From contig SJRY01000305.1 in NCBI GenBank assembly GCA_011319805.1, positions 62,001 through 126,000 of the forward strand: a stretch of 64,000 nt of DNA, read 5' to 3'. Source of the stretch: Macrocybe gigantea. Lineage: Eukaryota; Basidiomycota; Agaricomycetes; Agaricales; Callistosporiaceae. Position 1 is the first letter of the stretch; every line of letters begins with the position of its first letter. The position numbers and the translations under genes are program-made. This document shows, in pieces, positions 22,159 to 33,370 of this stretch. The notes below the pieces were generated by a model that worked only from the letters and a program-made list of their open reading frames with translations, did no database searches and was not told where the DNA came from.

Positions 22159-24582
22159 TCACAGCTTCGCTCCGAGGTTGACATGGATGCCCTTGACCTG
22201 CGTATATCTAGTCGAACAAGAAATCATTAGCGAGGACCGTTTGGATGGACAAGGGCGATGCGTACGTTTTCAATGCATATTCACCAAGTTCTCGACCTGT
22301 ACCAGATTGCTTGTATCCTCCGAAAGGCACTGCAGCGTTAACAACAGCGGCGCAGTTTACCTGAAAGACGTGTGACGCTTCACCCGATGCCGATGAGATT
22401 ATTCTGACATACGCATGCTATCCCTGCTTCCAGGGCGTGAAGAACGCGCAAGGCACGACCGATGTTCTCCGAGAAAACGTTGCAAGCTAGCCCGTATTCA
22501 GTTGAGTTTGCCGCTTCTATCACTTCTGCAACGGGGATTACTATGAAACCAATATGGGAAGAGCGATCAAGCGGACCAACCTTCCTCGGTCTTGAATTTG
22601 ATAATAGCAGCAACGGGCCCGAATATTTCCTCGCGAACGATCTTCATCTCTGGCTTGACGTCGGTGAAGATTGTAGGTTTGATGTAATACCCTTCATCCC
22701 CGTGACGTTGCCCTCCAAGACAGACCGTGGCACCTTCCTTTTTGCCGGATTCAATGTAGTCCATGATACGCTGATTCCGAGTCAGAGCATATCAAAGACA
22801 GATACTGATAGACATAAATTACGTCAAATTGCGACTTGGAGATTTGAGGACCGTGTAAAGTTTCTTGTGAAAATGGGTCCCCAGTGGCTTCCCCCAGCGT
22901 TTTTGCGGCTGCTGTGAATCGTTCGAGGAACGTCTTGTAGATGCCCTCCTGCACAAAGATACGAGAGCCAGCTAAACAAATTTCTCCTGTTATACCATTA
23001 GATTAAGACAAGGCGTTAGCAAAAAATATCGCCTACCCTTGTTGTCGCTGCCCAAAACACTGGGAGTCAGGAGCGTAATGGCAGGGGATGGGATTAGGAT
23101 CCTTACAAGACGCCGTAGGATGCCCATTTGATAGCTTGATCAAGGTCTGCATCGTCGAAGATGATTGTTGGACTCTTTCCGCCAAGTTCTAATGTGACAT
23201 CCTTAAGATTAGATTTTGCGGCGGCTTCCATGATCCTGCGTCCTGTCAGTGTACTTCCCGTGAAGGCGATCTTCTCGATGCGGGGGTGTTCCGCAATAGC
23301 TTGACCAACAGTGTGTCCTAAGCAGAGTATGAAAAACTGATTTGATCTTCAACTCTTTCGATGGCAAGGTCGTATGCATGACACACCGTAACCATTGATG
23401 ATATTAACCACACCATCGGGGATTCCTGCCTCTTTAATGAGGCCTGCCAACATTAATGCTGACAGTGGCGTAATTTCGGACGGCTGGAGTTTTAGCAGTT
23501 ATCTGACTGCAAAGGACGGATGGAGTGCATCAATATCAACCTTGAGGACCACGGTGTTTCCCGTAGCAAGGGCAGGTGCTATCTTCATGGCTAGCATGAT
23601 CTATTTAAATGGTTTGACTTAACGGACGTCAGTGATGGTCTTGTGCATACCAGCGGGAAATTCCACGGGATAATTTGGCCCTAACCGAGTCGATCAATGA
23701 TACTTCGATTAAAATTATAAATCAGTATTTACTTACAACGACGCCATATGGTTCATGTCGAGTATAATTGAGCATGTTCTCATTTGTCTTGTGGAAACTT
23801 CCTCAGCATTTCTCGTCACTAATGAAATTTGATGGACTTACTTCGATGCTCCTCCCCTGAACCTTATCTGCCCAACCCGCGTAATAGCGGAAAACAGCGA
23901 TTGAAAATCCGACATCGCGTGATTTGGCGCCACTCCATATCTTCCCTGGTTGTTCCACAGATAAAATAACACGCAAGGCATACGAGAAATATTGTCCTGA
24001 CCAACGTTCAATGCTTCTAGGGTAGCGAATTGATCGGTCTTCTGCTCGATCAGATCAGAAAGTTTGTGCAATAACTTTCCTCGGAAGGCGCCAGGGCACT
24101 TCAAGCCCCACGTCGTCCTGTAAGCCTAACCAGTCAAACAACTACTTAGATGCCATGATAGAGGATGGAATGGGATGCCGTACTTTGCGTGCAGCATCGA
24201 CCGCACGGTCTACATCTTCCTTGGATCCAGCTGCGACAGACGCGATCCGCCTTCCGTTAGCTAGCGACGAAATGGGGGTCAGTCTGGGCAGATAGGCGCC
24301 AGCGCGGCATATGGAATGTAGGCATACCTGGATTAACCACTCTTCGTCGAGTGAAACATCGCCCTTTAGACGTCGCCAGGTCAAGGTCAAACAGGTCTGG
24401 TGTACTTACTCGATGGTCCCTCTATCTACAGGGTCAACCCACTGGCCGTTTATAAACAGACTGTGTTGACAAACCGTTAATAAAGTAAGTCGAACATCAA
24501 TAACTTATCTATACCCTGTGTTTAAGGTTATCGTTCCCTTGTATGCTTGGGTATCGAACGTGTAGGAAAATGTTCCTGGCAT
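22159..24582 (-). CDS. Aldehyde dehydrogenase (NAD(P)+), tandem copy 2, apparently intact
   Basis: ATG at 24580-24582 ([16 protein letters not shown]), stop TGA at 22159-22161 after [15 protein letters not shown]. Same exon plan as copy 1. Key segments: [36 protein letters not shown] with the catalytic Cys (about 22985), [40 protein letters not shown] and [19 protein letters not shown]. Phase is kept across the small introns and I found no stop or indel, so this is the one copy of the array likely to make a full enzyme. It lies head-to-tail between copies 1 and 3, pointing to local duplication. Confidence 0.88.
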
Positions 24583-25715
24583 GATGGGCGAGAGGATAAT
24601 CAATGAATGACAACGAACGTTTTTATACCTCGCGAATTAAATTATTAATTCATACATTGTCGTGGGACTGCAAGCATCGCATCTCAGAATGGCCTAGAAA
24701 AGCATCCAGCAGTCAATATAGGGCACAATAACCCGCCAACGCCAAGCTGACGTCCAATCTGTGACAGCTACTTTCCTTTAGTCTGAAAGGGGCGGACAAC
24801 ACCAAAACTAGCTTCATTCAGCCTATTGTAAGGAGTCCCCAAGAGCTCGGTCTTCAATCGGCGCATTTATTGAACTGCAAACTATCGTGATATGTAGGAG
24901 AAGATGGTGTGAAGCACGATGTGATGACAAGTACAACAGAGAGCGAAAGGAAAGCTGCCAGATGTTAAGGGATAAGGTAGCGTTGGTTGGAGGAGCGCTG
25001 TGTTGGTCGAGTTGTCGATATCGATGCAAACGCACTGTGTAACTTGGAATAAGCTCCTTGGGTATATCGTTCCTAGCTAAGATCCTCGTCCTGAATATCC
25101 ATGGATCAGTATTACGGAAGAATGACATTCAAGGCTTCTTGACTCACCTTGGAATAACCGTTGGCATGTATTGATGGGGTTTGGTCACATGGCTTCAACC
25201 TCCCATCGCCAGCTTTCTCCAATTGCGTTGATGCACTTCGAAACGCCACGATGAGCTAACCCTATGTGACTAGCAGCGCGGTATCAAAGGGACTGAGTTC
25301 TGTCAAGACCTGTGGAAGCATACAGATTCACTGGCCTGCGGACGAGCCATCCGAGTCCAAATTGTATGCGCGACGATTTAGGGAAGCTACGCGCCTCTAT
25401 ACCACAGATAATTTGGTCTTATGGGGCTGTTGACAACGCTAACTTGGGGAGTGTTTGTTTGCGCCAATTCAACGTGGAGACAAACATGGCAAAAACAGTC
25501 TGTGGTTTTGGCGTCAGGCCTGCAATTGCCCTGGCTGCACTCTATATGTAGCACCGTTCGCGCCATCTGCTTGCGGAGGAAAATAATACGATGTCGATAA
25601 TGAGCTTTTCTTTCCTGGCCAACATTCGACAGTAATCAAAGACAGGACATGTCAATAGATCGAAAGGCATTTTGGAATATGCGAAGCAGACATGAACATT
25701 TCCATCGGGGTTGTG
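24583..25715. other. Intergenic, no supported gene
   Basis: About 1.1 kb between aldehyde dehydrogenase copies 2 and 3. No frame with a recognisable motif. The part next to 24583 should contain the copy 2 promoter. Confidence 0.45.
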
Positions 25716-27155
25716 TCAGAGCTTTATTCCAATATTAACGTGAACGCCTTTGACTTGGGTATATCTAGAAAGCGGTTGTGCATCTGGTTTCAGAAAGTGG
25801 ACAGGAACAAAAGCGCTCACGTTTCGAGGGCATATTCTCCTAGTTCTCTTCCAATTCCGGACTGCTTGTATCCTCCGAATGGAACGGCAGGATCCCCCAG
25901 GTTAGCGCAGTTGACCTAGATTGAACATTTCCGCTGACCAATTCCAATAACGAATCACGAAATACTCACGCATGCTGTTCCTGCCTCAAGGGAGTGTGCA
26001 ACGCGAAGAGCCCGACTGAGGTTCTCCGAAAACACATTACACGCCAAACCATAAACAGTCGCGTTGGCTGCTTCAATCGCCTCTAGCAGGACAGAACGGA
26101 AAAAGCTAAGCGCAGAGAAGTACGAAGCATGAGTACGAAATCAAACCTTCTTCTGTCTTAAATTTGATGATAGCCGCAACGGGGCCGAAGATCTCTTCCC
26201 GTACGATCTTCATATCAGGCTTGACGTCGGTGAAGATGGTGGGTTCAATGAAGTATCCCTCTTTCCCGTGTCTAGCACCTCCTAGATGGACGGTGGCACC
26301 GTCTTTCTTACCAGATTCAATGTATGACATGACGCGCTAATGGACGACGTCTAGCTTTAGACCGAGCAGAAAGGGAAAATACAGACGTCGAACTGAGTTT
26401 GGGAAACCTGAGGTCCGTGCCGAGTTTCTTTTGAGAACGGATCACCATTTGCGTCTCTAAGACCTTTGGCAATCGTCGTGAACTTCTGCAGGAATTCGTC
26501 GTAGATCCCCTCTGGACGAATATTCGGACCCTGCTGTACAGGTTTGACCTGCAAGGCAGTGAATGATAGCACAAGCACAAGTGATACTGCTGGACAGTGA
26601 AAAGTCATACCCATGTTATAACTGGGTGAAGGCAATGAGTTGGAAAAGCTAGTCCTACAAAAGTAAGAACTCACAAGACGCCATGGGCTGCCCATTTCAA
26701 GGCCTGCTCAAGGTTTGCGTCATCGAATATGATCGTAGGGCTCTTTCCACCCAGTTCGAGCGTGACGGTTTTGAGGTTGGACTCGGCAGCTGCTTTTAGC
26801 ACCTTGCGGCCCGTGAGCGTGCTTCCGGTGAACGCCACCTTCTCTATGAGTGGATGTTCTGAGATGGCTTGGCCGACGGTATGGCCTTGAGAGGACCACG
26901 TTGTGAAACAGAGGAAAGTCATCATGAGGCCGAGCGCGGCTTACCGTAACCGTTGACAATATTCAAGACCCCAGGAGGGAAACCGGCCTCGTTGATCAGG
27001 TCTGCAATGCGGAGCGCCGAAAGCGGAGTAATTTCAGACGGCTGGAGAATGGAAGTCAACGACGACGGCTTCAAAAAAGGGTGCTTCGTGCAGACCTTCA
27101 AGATGACAGTGTTACCCGTGGCGAGAGCTGGACCAATCTTCCATGAAAGCATTGC
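25716..27155 (-). CDS. Aldehyde dehydrogenase, tandem copy 3, 3' part (split by Copia element)
   Basis: C-terminal two thirds of the third copy, from [19 protein letters not shown] (about 27153) to [15 protein letters not shown] and TGA at 25716-25718. Present: [27 protein letters not shown], the catalytic Cys context QTCTAGS (about 26540), [24 protein letters not shown]. Against copy 2, the exon with the catalytic Cys lacks one base after GGGTCC and one after GTCCAG (26515-26535), so two frame changes occur within 20 bases. The gene continues at 39471-40484 beyond the 12.3-kb insertion, which sits in an intron right at the acceptor of this exon. Confidence 0.8.
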
Positions 27156-27160
27156 CTATC
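27156..27160. repeat. Target-site duplication of the Copia element, left copy (CTATC)
   Basis: CTATC directly precedes the 5' LTR and is repeated at 39466-39470 directly after the 3' LTR. On the minus strand this reads GATAG and forms the 3' splice acceptor of an aldehyde dehydrogenase intron. Confidence 0.9.
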
Positions 27161-27469
27161 TGTTGAAAATGTGGCAGCAACCCTGCGCCCTACCATTTTC
27201 CCTTTGCCCTAATTATCTTGGCTTCACAGCGCAGCCTGTATGCTCAGTCATACCGTGCGCTATTATCACTAGGATTAGTGAGCGCACCCTCAACCCTGAT
27301 GGTCTGTGCGCCACTTAGATATGTATAAATATGTCCTATGTAGTATGCCAATTCTATAACCGAGTTTCACTCAACCAAGCCTACGCACTAAGACTAACCT
27401 CTAACAATCCTCTAACGTAAGTAGTCCATTCTAGCTCAAGAGCTTCCTAGCTTGGGTCCAGTTTCAACA
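27161..27469 (+). repeat. Copia 5' LTR
   Basis: 309 bp, TGTTGA..TTTCAACA. Contains a TATA-like ATGTATAAATATG (about 27320). Differs from the 3' LTR by C/T, G/C and C/T substitutions. Confidence 0.93.
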
Positions 27470-27484
27470 GGTTATGGGCCCCGG
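27470..27484 (+). promoter_or_regulatory. Copia primer-binding site matching the initiator tRNA-Met anticodon arm
   Basis: GGTTATGGGCCCCGG follows the 5' LTR with no gap. Its first 12 bases are complementary to the GGGCCCAUAACC anticodon region of eukaryotic initiator tRNA-Met, not to a tRNA 3' end. This is the half-tRNA priming known from Drosophila copia. Confidence 0.7.
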
Positions 27485-27604
27485 TTCGCGGTCAGTGCAG
27501 TAACTTGCAGCAGACTGCTTGAGCCAGAATACGCCCTTCGAGGACTACTTTCGAGTCGAGCGAAGTGCTTCCGCTCCTCAATCGTTCCTGGCAGCCTTAT
27601 GCGC
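27485..27604 (+). other. Copia 5' leader, first part
   Basis: Non-coding leader between the primer-binding site and the Gypsy insertion. It resumes at 34128 after the nested element and runs to the gag start at 34215. Confidence 0.7.
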
Positions 27605-27609
27605 CATCC

Positions 27610-27928
27610 TGTTACAGACGCCGCCCAAAGGACTATTCATTTTCTTATCTTATCTTTCCCACATCCCTTATCTCCCCATCATGCTGCGCAGCGCGCAGCC
27701 ATCGAGTCATCCCACTTCCCTAGTCATCCTGAGTCATCTCTTTCCAGTCTTACTCATCCGCAGTCCACAGCATTGCGCAGCCCATGGTCCGTGCTCGAGT
27801 ACTGTAATGTATATAAGGACTCCCAGATGTACCAGTAGCGCTAGGCTTAATATTCCTTTTGCCATCATCTCAAGACCACTCTTGCACTTAGTCTGCCCGA
27901 GTCCTTCTGAGATTCGTCTAGCCTAACA
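27610..27928 (+). repeat. Gypsy copy 1 5' LTR
   Basis: 319 bp. Contains TATATAAGG near 27815, about 33 bases before AGGCTTAATAT (27843-27853), the predicted RNA start. One C shorter than the 3' LTR in a C run and T instead of C at 27883. Confidence 0.93.
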
Positions 27929-27930
27929 AG

Positions 27931-27941
27931 ATATTAAGCCT
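27931..27941 (+). promoter_or_regulatory. Gypsy copy 1 self-primer binding site
   Basis: ATATTAAGCCT, two bases after the 5' LTR, is the exact reverse complement of AGGCTTAATAT in the LTR at 27843-27853, just downstream of the TATA box. The 5' end of the RNA could thus fold back and prime first-strand synthesis, as in Tf1 of fission yeast. The same pair occurs in copy 2. Confidence 0.7.
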
Positions 27942-27973
27942 CGTCGAGACTCGCTCAGACTCACACACACACC

Positions 27974-28591
27974 ATGTCACGCTTTATCAAAGACTTGATC
28001 AACATTCGACGACAAGCGGTCGCCGACCCAGAGAGCACTAGCACGAGCGACGAGAGCACTTGGCTCAGAGAAGTAGACCAGACATTGCAGTCCACGCCAT
28101 TCGCAGAGACAGTCCACGCCATCCGCAGAGACACTAGCAATCCAAACAAACGAAAGAGAGAGCGCACGCCTACACCAAGTAGCGACGACGAAGAACAGGC
28201 ATTTCTGAGAGAGTTTGCCTTCACCACCACAGACGAGCCCACTGAGATCCTCAGCGAAGGAGCAGCACAACTCATTGCAGAACTCTTCCTAGAAGGAGAA
28301 TACGGGATAAGCCCAGAAGAGCTGTGGTCAGACCAGAATCTTCTTGCCGAAGAAGAGGACGAACCCATCCGCAAGAAAACAAGAGAAGAACGAACACAAG
28401 CCCGAGATTTTAGGCGACAACAGATCGAGAACTATAATCGCCGAACACAGGAGGAAGACATACTGATACAGAGAGGGCACGACGCACAGAGCGTACGACA
28501 GAACCAACGAGAACGACACCAGAGTCAAGGACACACAGGAACGAAACCGCCAAACCCCTTCAGAGGACCAATCCGCCGAAGCACTGCATAA
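27974..28591 (+). CDS. Gypsy copy 1 ORF1, 205 residues, upstream of gag
   Basis: MSRFIKDLINIRRQAVADPE to GPIRRSTA, stop TAA at 28589-28591. Charged, Arg/Glu/Gln-rich with no recognised fold; the C-terminal part is very basic. The frame after the TAA is the same as that of the next ORF, which begins with GTG at 28610 (VAKVSNSDWEEY), so it may be an N-terminal extension of gag separated by one stop. Copy 2 (50710-51327) keeps it full length with about three substitutions. Confidence 0.6.
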   Translation: MSRFIKDLINIRRQAVADPESTSTSDESTWLREVDQTLQSTPFAETVHAIRRDTSNPNKRKRERTPTPSSDDEEQAFLREFAFTTTDEPTEILSEGAAQLIAELFLEGEYGISPEELWSDQNLLAEEEDEPIRKKTREERTQARDFRRQQIENYNRRTQEEDILIQRGHDAQSVRQNQRERHQSQGHTGTKPPNPFRGPIRRSTA

Positions 28592-28609
28592 GGAGAGAAT
28601 CGCAGCACC

Positions 28610-29749
28610 GTGGCGAAAGTAAGCAACAGTGACTGGGAAGAATACTATCGGTGGAGGGAGCGAAAAGGATTACCAAAGACAAACAGACCGACCGCCGCAG
28701 AGTGGGCCGATTTTGAACAAGCTTGTAGAATCGCAGGAGTCGATCTAGACTACTGGAAGAACAGAGAGAGGAGCGAAGACAGAAACAGCTCCAAGAACAG
28801 CAAGCCCAAGTACAAGCACAGCAGACCCAAGAACAGCAGATCCAGGAACAGGAAGACCAAGACCAAGAGAACGACGAAGAAAACCCCCAAAGGATGACAA
28901 CAGAATACAAGGGAATCATCGCCGACCCGAAATCCTTTACAGGAGATCGAACATCCTTCGATATTTGGTGGAGGAAGATGAAACTTTACATAACCGCACA
29001 TGGAGACCTCACGGACACACAGAAGATTGGAGCGGTCCTGTCTAGAATGACCGATGGACCCGGAGCCCACTGGGCGTCAAAGAAGATGACACCACTACCA
29101 ACCAAAGCACATGGGCCGACTTCATAACCGAGATAGAGACACGATTCAGCAACGTCATGTCGCCATCACAAGCAGGAAGCAAACTATTCAACATCAGACA
29201 GGGAAACCGACCCATCGATGAATTTCTGGATGAATTCGTAGACCTCGCAGGGAAAGCAGGAATGACAGGAACAGCCCCTCGTTTCCTACTCGAGAAGAGC
29301 TTAAACCGAAGGACAGCAGAAGCCGTACACTCAATCTCCACACTTCCAACAGATGGAGATGAATATATCAAGACAGTTCGAGCAATTGGACGAAACATCG
29401 ATGAACACAGAAATGTGATGAGAGGAGAATTCACAAGCAATCAGCGCAAGCCGGAAATCCAAGCCGAGGAGCAGGACAGGCCATGGAAGTCGACAAAGTA
29501 CGAAGCAACAACTGCTTCAACTGCAATAAACCAGGACACATTTCACGAAACTGCCCGGAACCACGAAAAGGAGCAGCAAATGTCACATGTTTCAACTGTG
29601 GCTTAAAGGGACACTATGCACGAAACTGCAAGAAGAAGAAGAAAGGAAAATCCCGGGTCAGAGAAGTGAAAGAAGAAGAAGGAGAGGACGAAGAAGACAA
29701 GGATGAAGAAAGCTCTGACAAAGAGGGTTTTGCCGAAGGGTCCGACTAG
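28610..29749 (+). pseudogene. Gypsy copy 1 gag with two CCHC zinc knuckles, frameshifted
   Basis: The capsid region includes MTTEYKGIIADPKSFTGDRT, QGNRPIDEFLDEFVDLAGKA and LLEKSLNRRTAEAV. It is followed by two nucleocapsid knuckles [14 protein letters not shown] and [14 protein letters not shown] and an acidic tail ending at TAG 29747-29749. Compared with copy 2, one A is missing after CTGGAA near 28757, throwing the Gln/Glu-rich segment out of frame; further shifts occur near 29085 and 29385. Gag proteins form the particle that packages element RNA in the cytoplasm. Confidence 0.8.
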
Positions 29750-32700
29750 GAGGTGCTAAATCGTGACCCATACAACTGAAACAGACTCGCTTCGATACCG
29801 GATGTAGATCATCCCATACCTGAAATACACCATTCCTGCCAAGCGATCTGAAGCACCAAGAAAAACCATCCAAGGGGACAAACCACCAAAGAGGAAAGAG
29901 CTCGCAGTACCAGCAAGGATACGAACCCGAAAAGGAATCACAACGATAACACCAGAAGTTGATAGCGGAGCGGATAAGACCTGCATCAACACCGCGATAG
30001 TAGCAAAAACGGGACTGAAGACACGACGAATCAAGAAATTCCCATCATAAACGCAGACGGATCACCCAATCGTCAGAAAACAGCAGACCGAGTAGCGGAG
30101 GTCCACATCGACATTAAAGGACACAAGGAGCATATGGAAGCCATCGTACTTGATATCGGAAAAACCGACATGCTACTAGGACATGACTGGCTTGTCTACC
30201 ACAACCCAACAATCAAATGGAGGACAGGAGAAATTGTCTTCGACAGATGCCCCAAAACGTGCAAAATAAACCACCAGACGATCAAGATACAGAAGGTGGC
30301 TGAACCAGCGAAAACCACAGCCAGCGACAAGACAGGAACCCAGATACCCCCATATCTGATCAGATTCAAACACCTCTTCAAGGAGAAGAACTTTGATCGC
30401 TTACCAGACCACAAAGAATGGGACCATGAAATAAACTTAACAAAGGATGCACCCAAAACGATACCGAGCAAGGTCTACCCGATGACACAGAAAGAGCTAG
30501 AGGAACTAGATGCCTTCGTCGAAGAAGGATTACGAACAGGAAAAATACGCCCATCGAAATCACCTTACGCAGCACCCTGCTTCTTTCGCAATAAGAAGGA
30601 TGGAAGCAAGCGACTCATCCAAGACTACCGGGAAATAAACAAATATACGGTCAAGGACAAGTTTCCACTACCACGCATCAGCGAGCTCCTCGACGTACTA
30701 CAAGGAGCAAAGTACTTTAGCAAGATCGATATTATCTGGGGTACAATAACGTGCGCATTTGGAAAGGGGACGAATGGAAGGCAGCCTTCCTAACAGCAAG
30801 AGGACTCTTCGAACTGACAGTCATGTATTTTGGGCAGTGCAACGCACCAGGCACTTTTAGCCGAATGATGGCGAGCCTCTTCCAAGACCAAATACGAAGA
30901 AGAGCATGCATAATCTATATGGACGACATCATAATCATGGACGAACACGAGAGGAACTCCAAAAGAACACCATAGAAGTCATGGAAATACTGAACAAGAA
31001 CGACCTGTTCATCAAAGGACCGAAATGCGTCTGGGAATCATCGAAAGTCCCAGTACTAGGATACATCGTAGGAGAAGGGAAGGTAGAAATGGAACCAGAA
31101 AAGATCACAGCCGTACAATCCTGGCCAACCCCAAAGACGAAGAAAGAACTACAAAAGTTCTTGGGATTCACGAACTTTTACCGACGATTCATCAAGGGAT
31201 ATGCAAAGGTCGCTAAACCCCTGACGGAGTTGACTGGAAACAAAACATTCCAGTGGACAGACAAGCAACAAGGCGCTTTCAAAGAACTGATCCGACATAT
31301 AACCTCAGCACCCATTCTAGCACTACCACAGACAGAAGGAAAATTCCGAGTCGAAACGGACGCCTCAGGATATGCCATTGGAGCGGTACTATCACAACAG
31401 CAGAAAGGACTATGGCATCCGATCGCATTCATTTCGAGATGCATGACCCCAGCGGAACAAAACTACGAAATCTACGACAAGGAACTTCTTGCGATAATGG
31501 TCGCACTAAAGACATGGAGACAATACCTCCTCGAAGCTCGAGAGAAGTTCGAAATATTGACGGATCACAAGAACCTATCATACTTCCGGAAGCCGCAGCG
31601 ACTCAATTCGAGACAGATTGGCTGGTACCTGAAATTACAGGAATACGACTACGAACTACGACACGTACCAGGAAAGGCGAATGGAAAAGCGGATGTCCTG
31701 TCACGAATGGCAGGATATGAAGAAAACCTAGCAGAGAAGGACGACATACAAATGATCAAAGAAGCAGCATTCATTCGACATCTGGAAGAGAATAATGAAC
31801 GAGACTTCGAATTTATGATGTTCGAGGACGAACACCCACAGAAAGAAGAAGCAGAAAATAACGAAACAATACAAACAAGAGGAATCACGATGATCGAATC
31901 CTCAAGGATAGAACAAATTCGACAATGCACACGAAGGGAGACGATCGTAACAACAGGACTGAAGGAAAAACCACACTGGTTCACAGAAGATGACCACATC
32001 GTATACGTAGGAGGAAAAATCTATGTTCCTCCAGACAACAAACTGAAGGAAAACATCATGTTTGAACACCATGACACACCCATCGGAGGACACCCAGGGC
32101 AATACCGCATGCACGAGCTCATAAGCCGCACCTATTGGTGGCCATCAATGCTGACAGACATCAAGAAGTATGTCAATGGATGCGAAACATGTCAGCGAAA
32201 CAAAATCATCCGACAAAAGAAACACGCACCCCTGCACCCGCACGAAGTCCCACAACAACCATGGGAAGATATCGGAGTAGATCTCATAGGACCGCTACCC
32301 AGCTCGAACGGCTTTAACGCCATCGCCGCAGTCACAGACCGCCTGACCAAGATGATCCACCTAGTTCCCACAAAGACCGAACTCACAGCAGAAGGTCTCG
32401 CACGACTATACCGAGACAACGTGTGGTGGCTTCATGGAATTCCACGAAAGATCATCAGTGATCGAGGACCCCAGTTCGCAGCACGATTCATGACAGCACT
32501 TCTAAAATTACTCGGAACAAAGCAAAACCTATCAACGGCCTATCACCCACAGACAGATGGACAGGCGGAGCGATCCCACCAAGAAACGGAAGCCTTCCTC
32601 AGAAGCTTCACAAACAACCTACAGGACGATTGGGCAGAATGGATAGCAATTGCAGAGTACCAATACAATGACAAAGCACACCAGGGAACGAAGGAGACAC

Positions 32701-33370
32701 CATTCTACCTCAACTATGGAATGCACCCCTGGAAGGGAGAGCCGCAGACGACAGAAGGGAATAACCCGCAGCAAAAGACTTCGTCAAAAGAATGAGCCAA
32801 ATACGAAAGGAAGCAAATGCCGCGCTGCAATATGCACAAACACGAGCCAAAGACAATTACGATGCGAGACGAAAACCTGCCCGTGAATACAAGAAAGGAG
32901 ATAGAGTATGGCTAGAAGCCACCAATATCACAGTCAATCGACCATCAAAGAAGTTATCGGCACTCCGATACGGACCGTTCAAGGTGGTTGAAAAGAAAGG
33001 AGCCTCGGCATATCGCCTGGAACTCCCAGCATCATGGCAGCTGATACACCCCGTGTTCAATGAAACACTGCTCACGCCTTACAAAGGACCCCGTTTCAAG
33101 ATACAAGAGCGACCATCACCACCACCCCCTGAAATCATAAATGATGAAGAAGAGTACGAGATAGAAGAGATCCTAAAAAGGAAGAAACAAGGGAGAGGGA
33201 CACTATTCCTGGTCAAATGGAAAGGATACGGACACGAAGAGAATACATGGATCAAAGAGAAGGAGCTAGGGAATGCGCAGCAAGCTCTAGACCACTTCCT
33301 AAAGAAGACTGCGAACCAGGATAAAAGGATCACGACAAGAGGGAAGAAGACCAAAAATCGCACTTCATGA
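29750..33370 (+). pseudogene. Gypsy copy 1 pol: protease, RT, RNase H, integrase, chromodomain
   Basis: Protease active site VDSGADKTCIN (about 29955), reverse transcriptase with KIDIIWG and IYMDDIII (about 30915), RNase H (FRVETDASGYAIGAV, LTDHKNLSYF), zinc-binding and DDE integrase (VNGCETCQRNK, DLIGPLPSS, ISDRGPQFAA, HPQTDGQAERSHQE), a GPF-type module (LRYGPFKVVEKKG) and a C-terminal chromodomain (FLVKWKGYGHEENTWIKEKE). The frame is broken near 30040, 30740, 30945 and 32770, each by one base. The last piece ends at TGA 33368-33370 and overlaps ORF3. Chromodomains of such elements guide insertion to marked chromatin. Confidence 0.88.

Noticed and set aside
27961..28374. Minus-strand open frames inside both Gypsy ORF1 copies (137 and 97 residues)
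   Set aside because: Shadows of ORF1 on the opposite strand; they persist only because the two copies are nearly identical.
30041..30046. Programmed -1 frameshifting at AAATTCCC in the Gypsy protease
   Set aside because: The heptamer does not fit X XXY YYZ for the reading frame in use, and paired tRNA slippage would not be maintained; a missing base is simpler.
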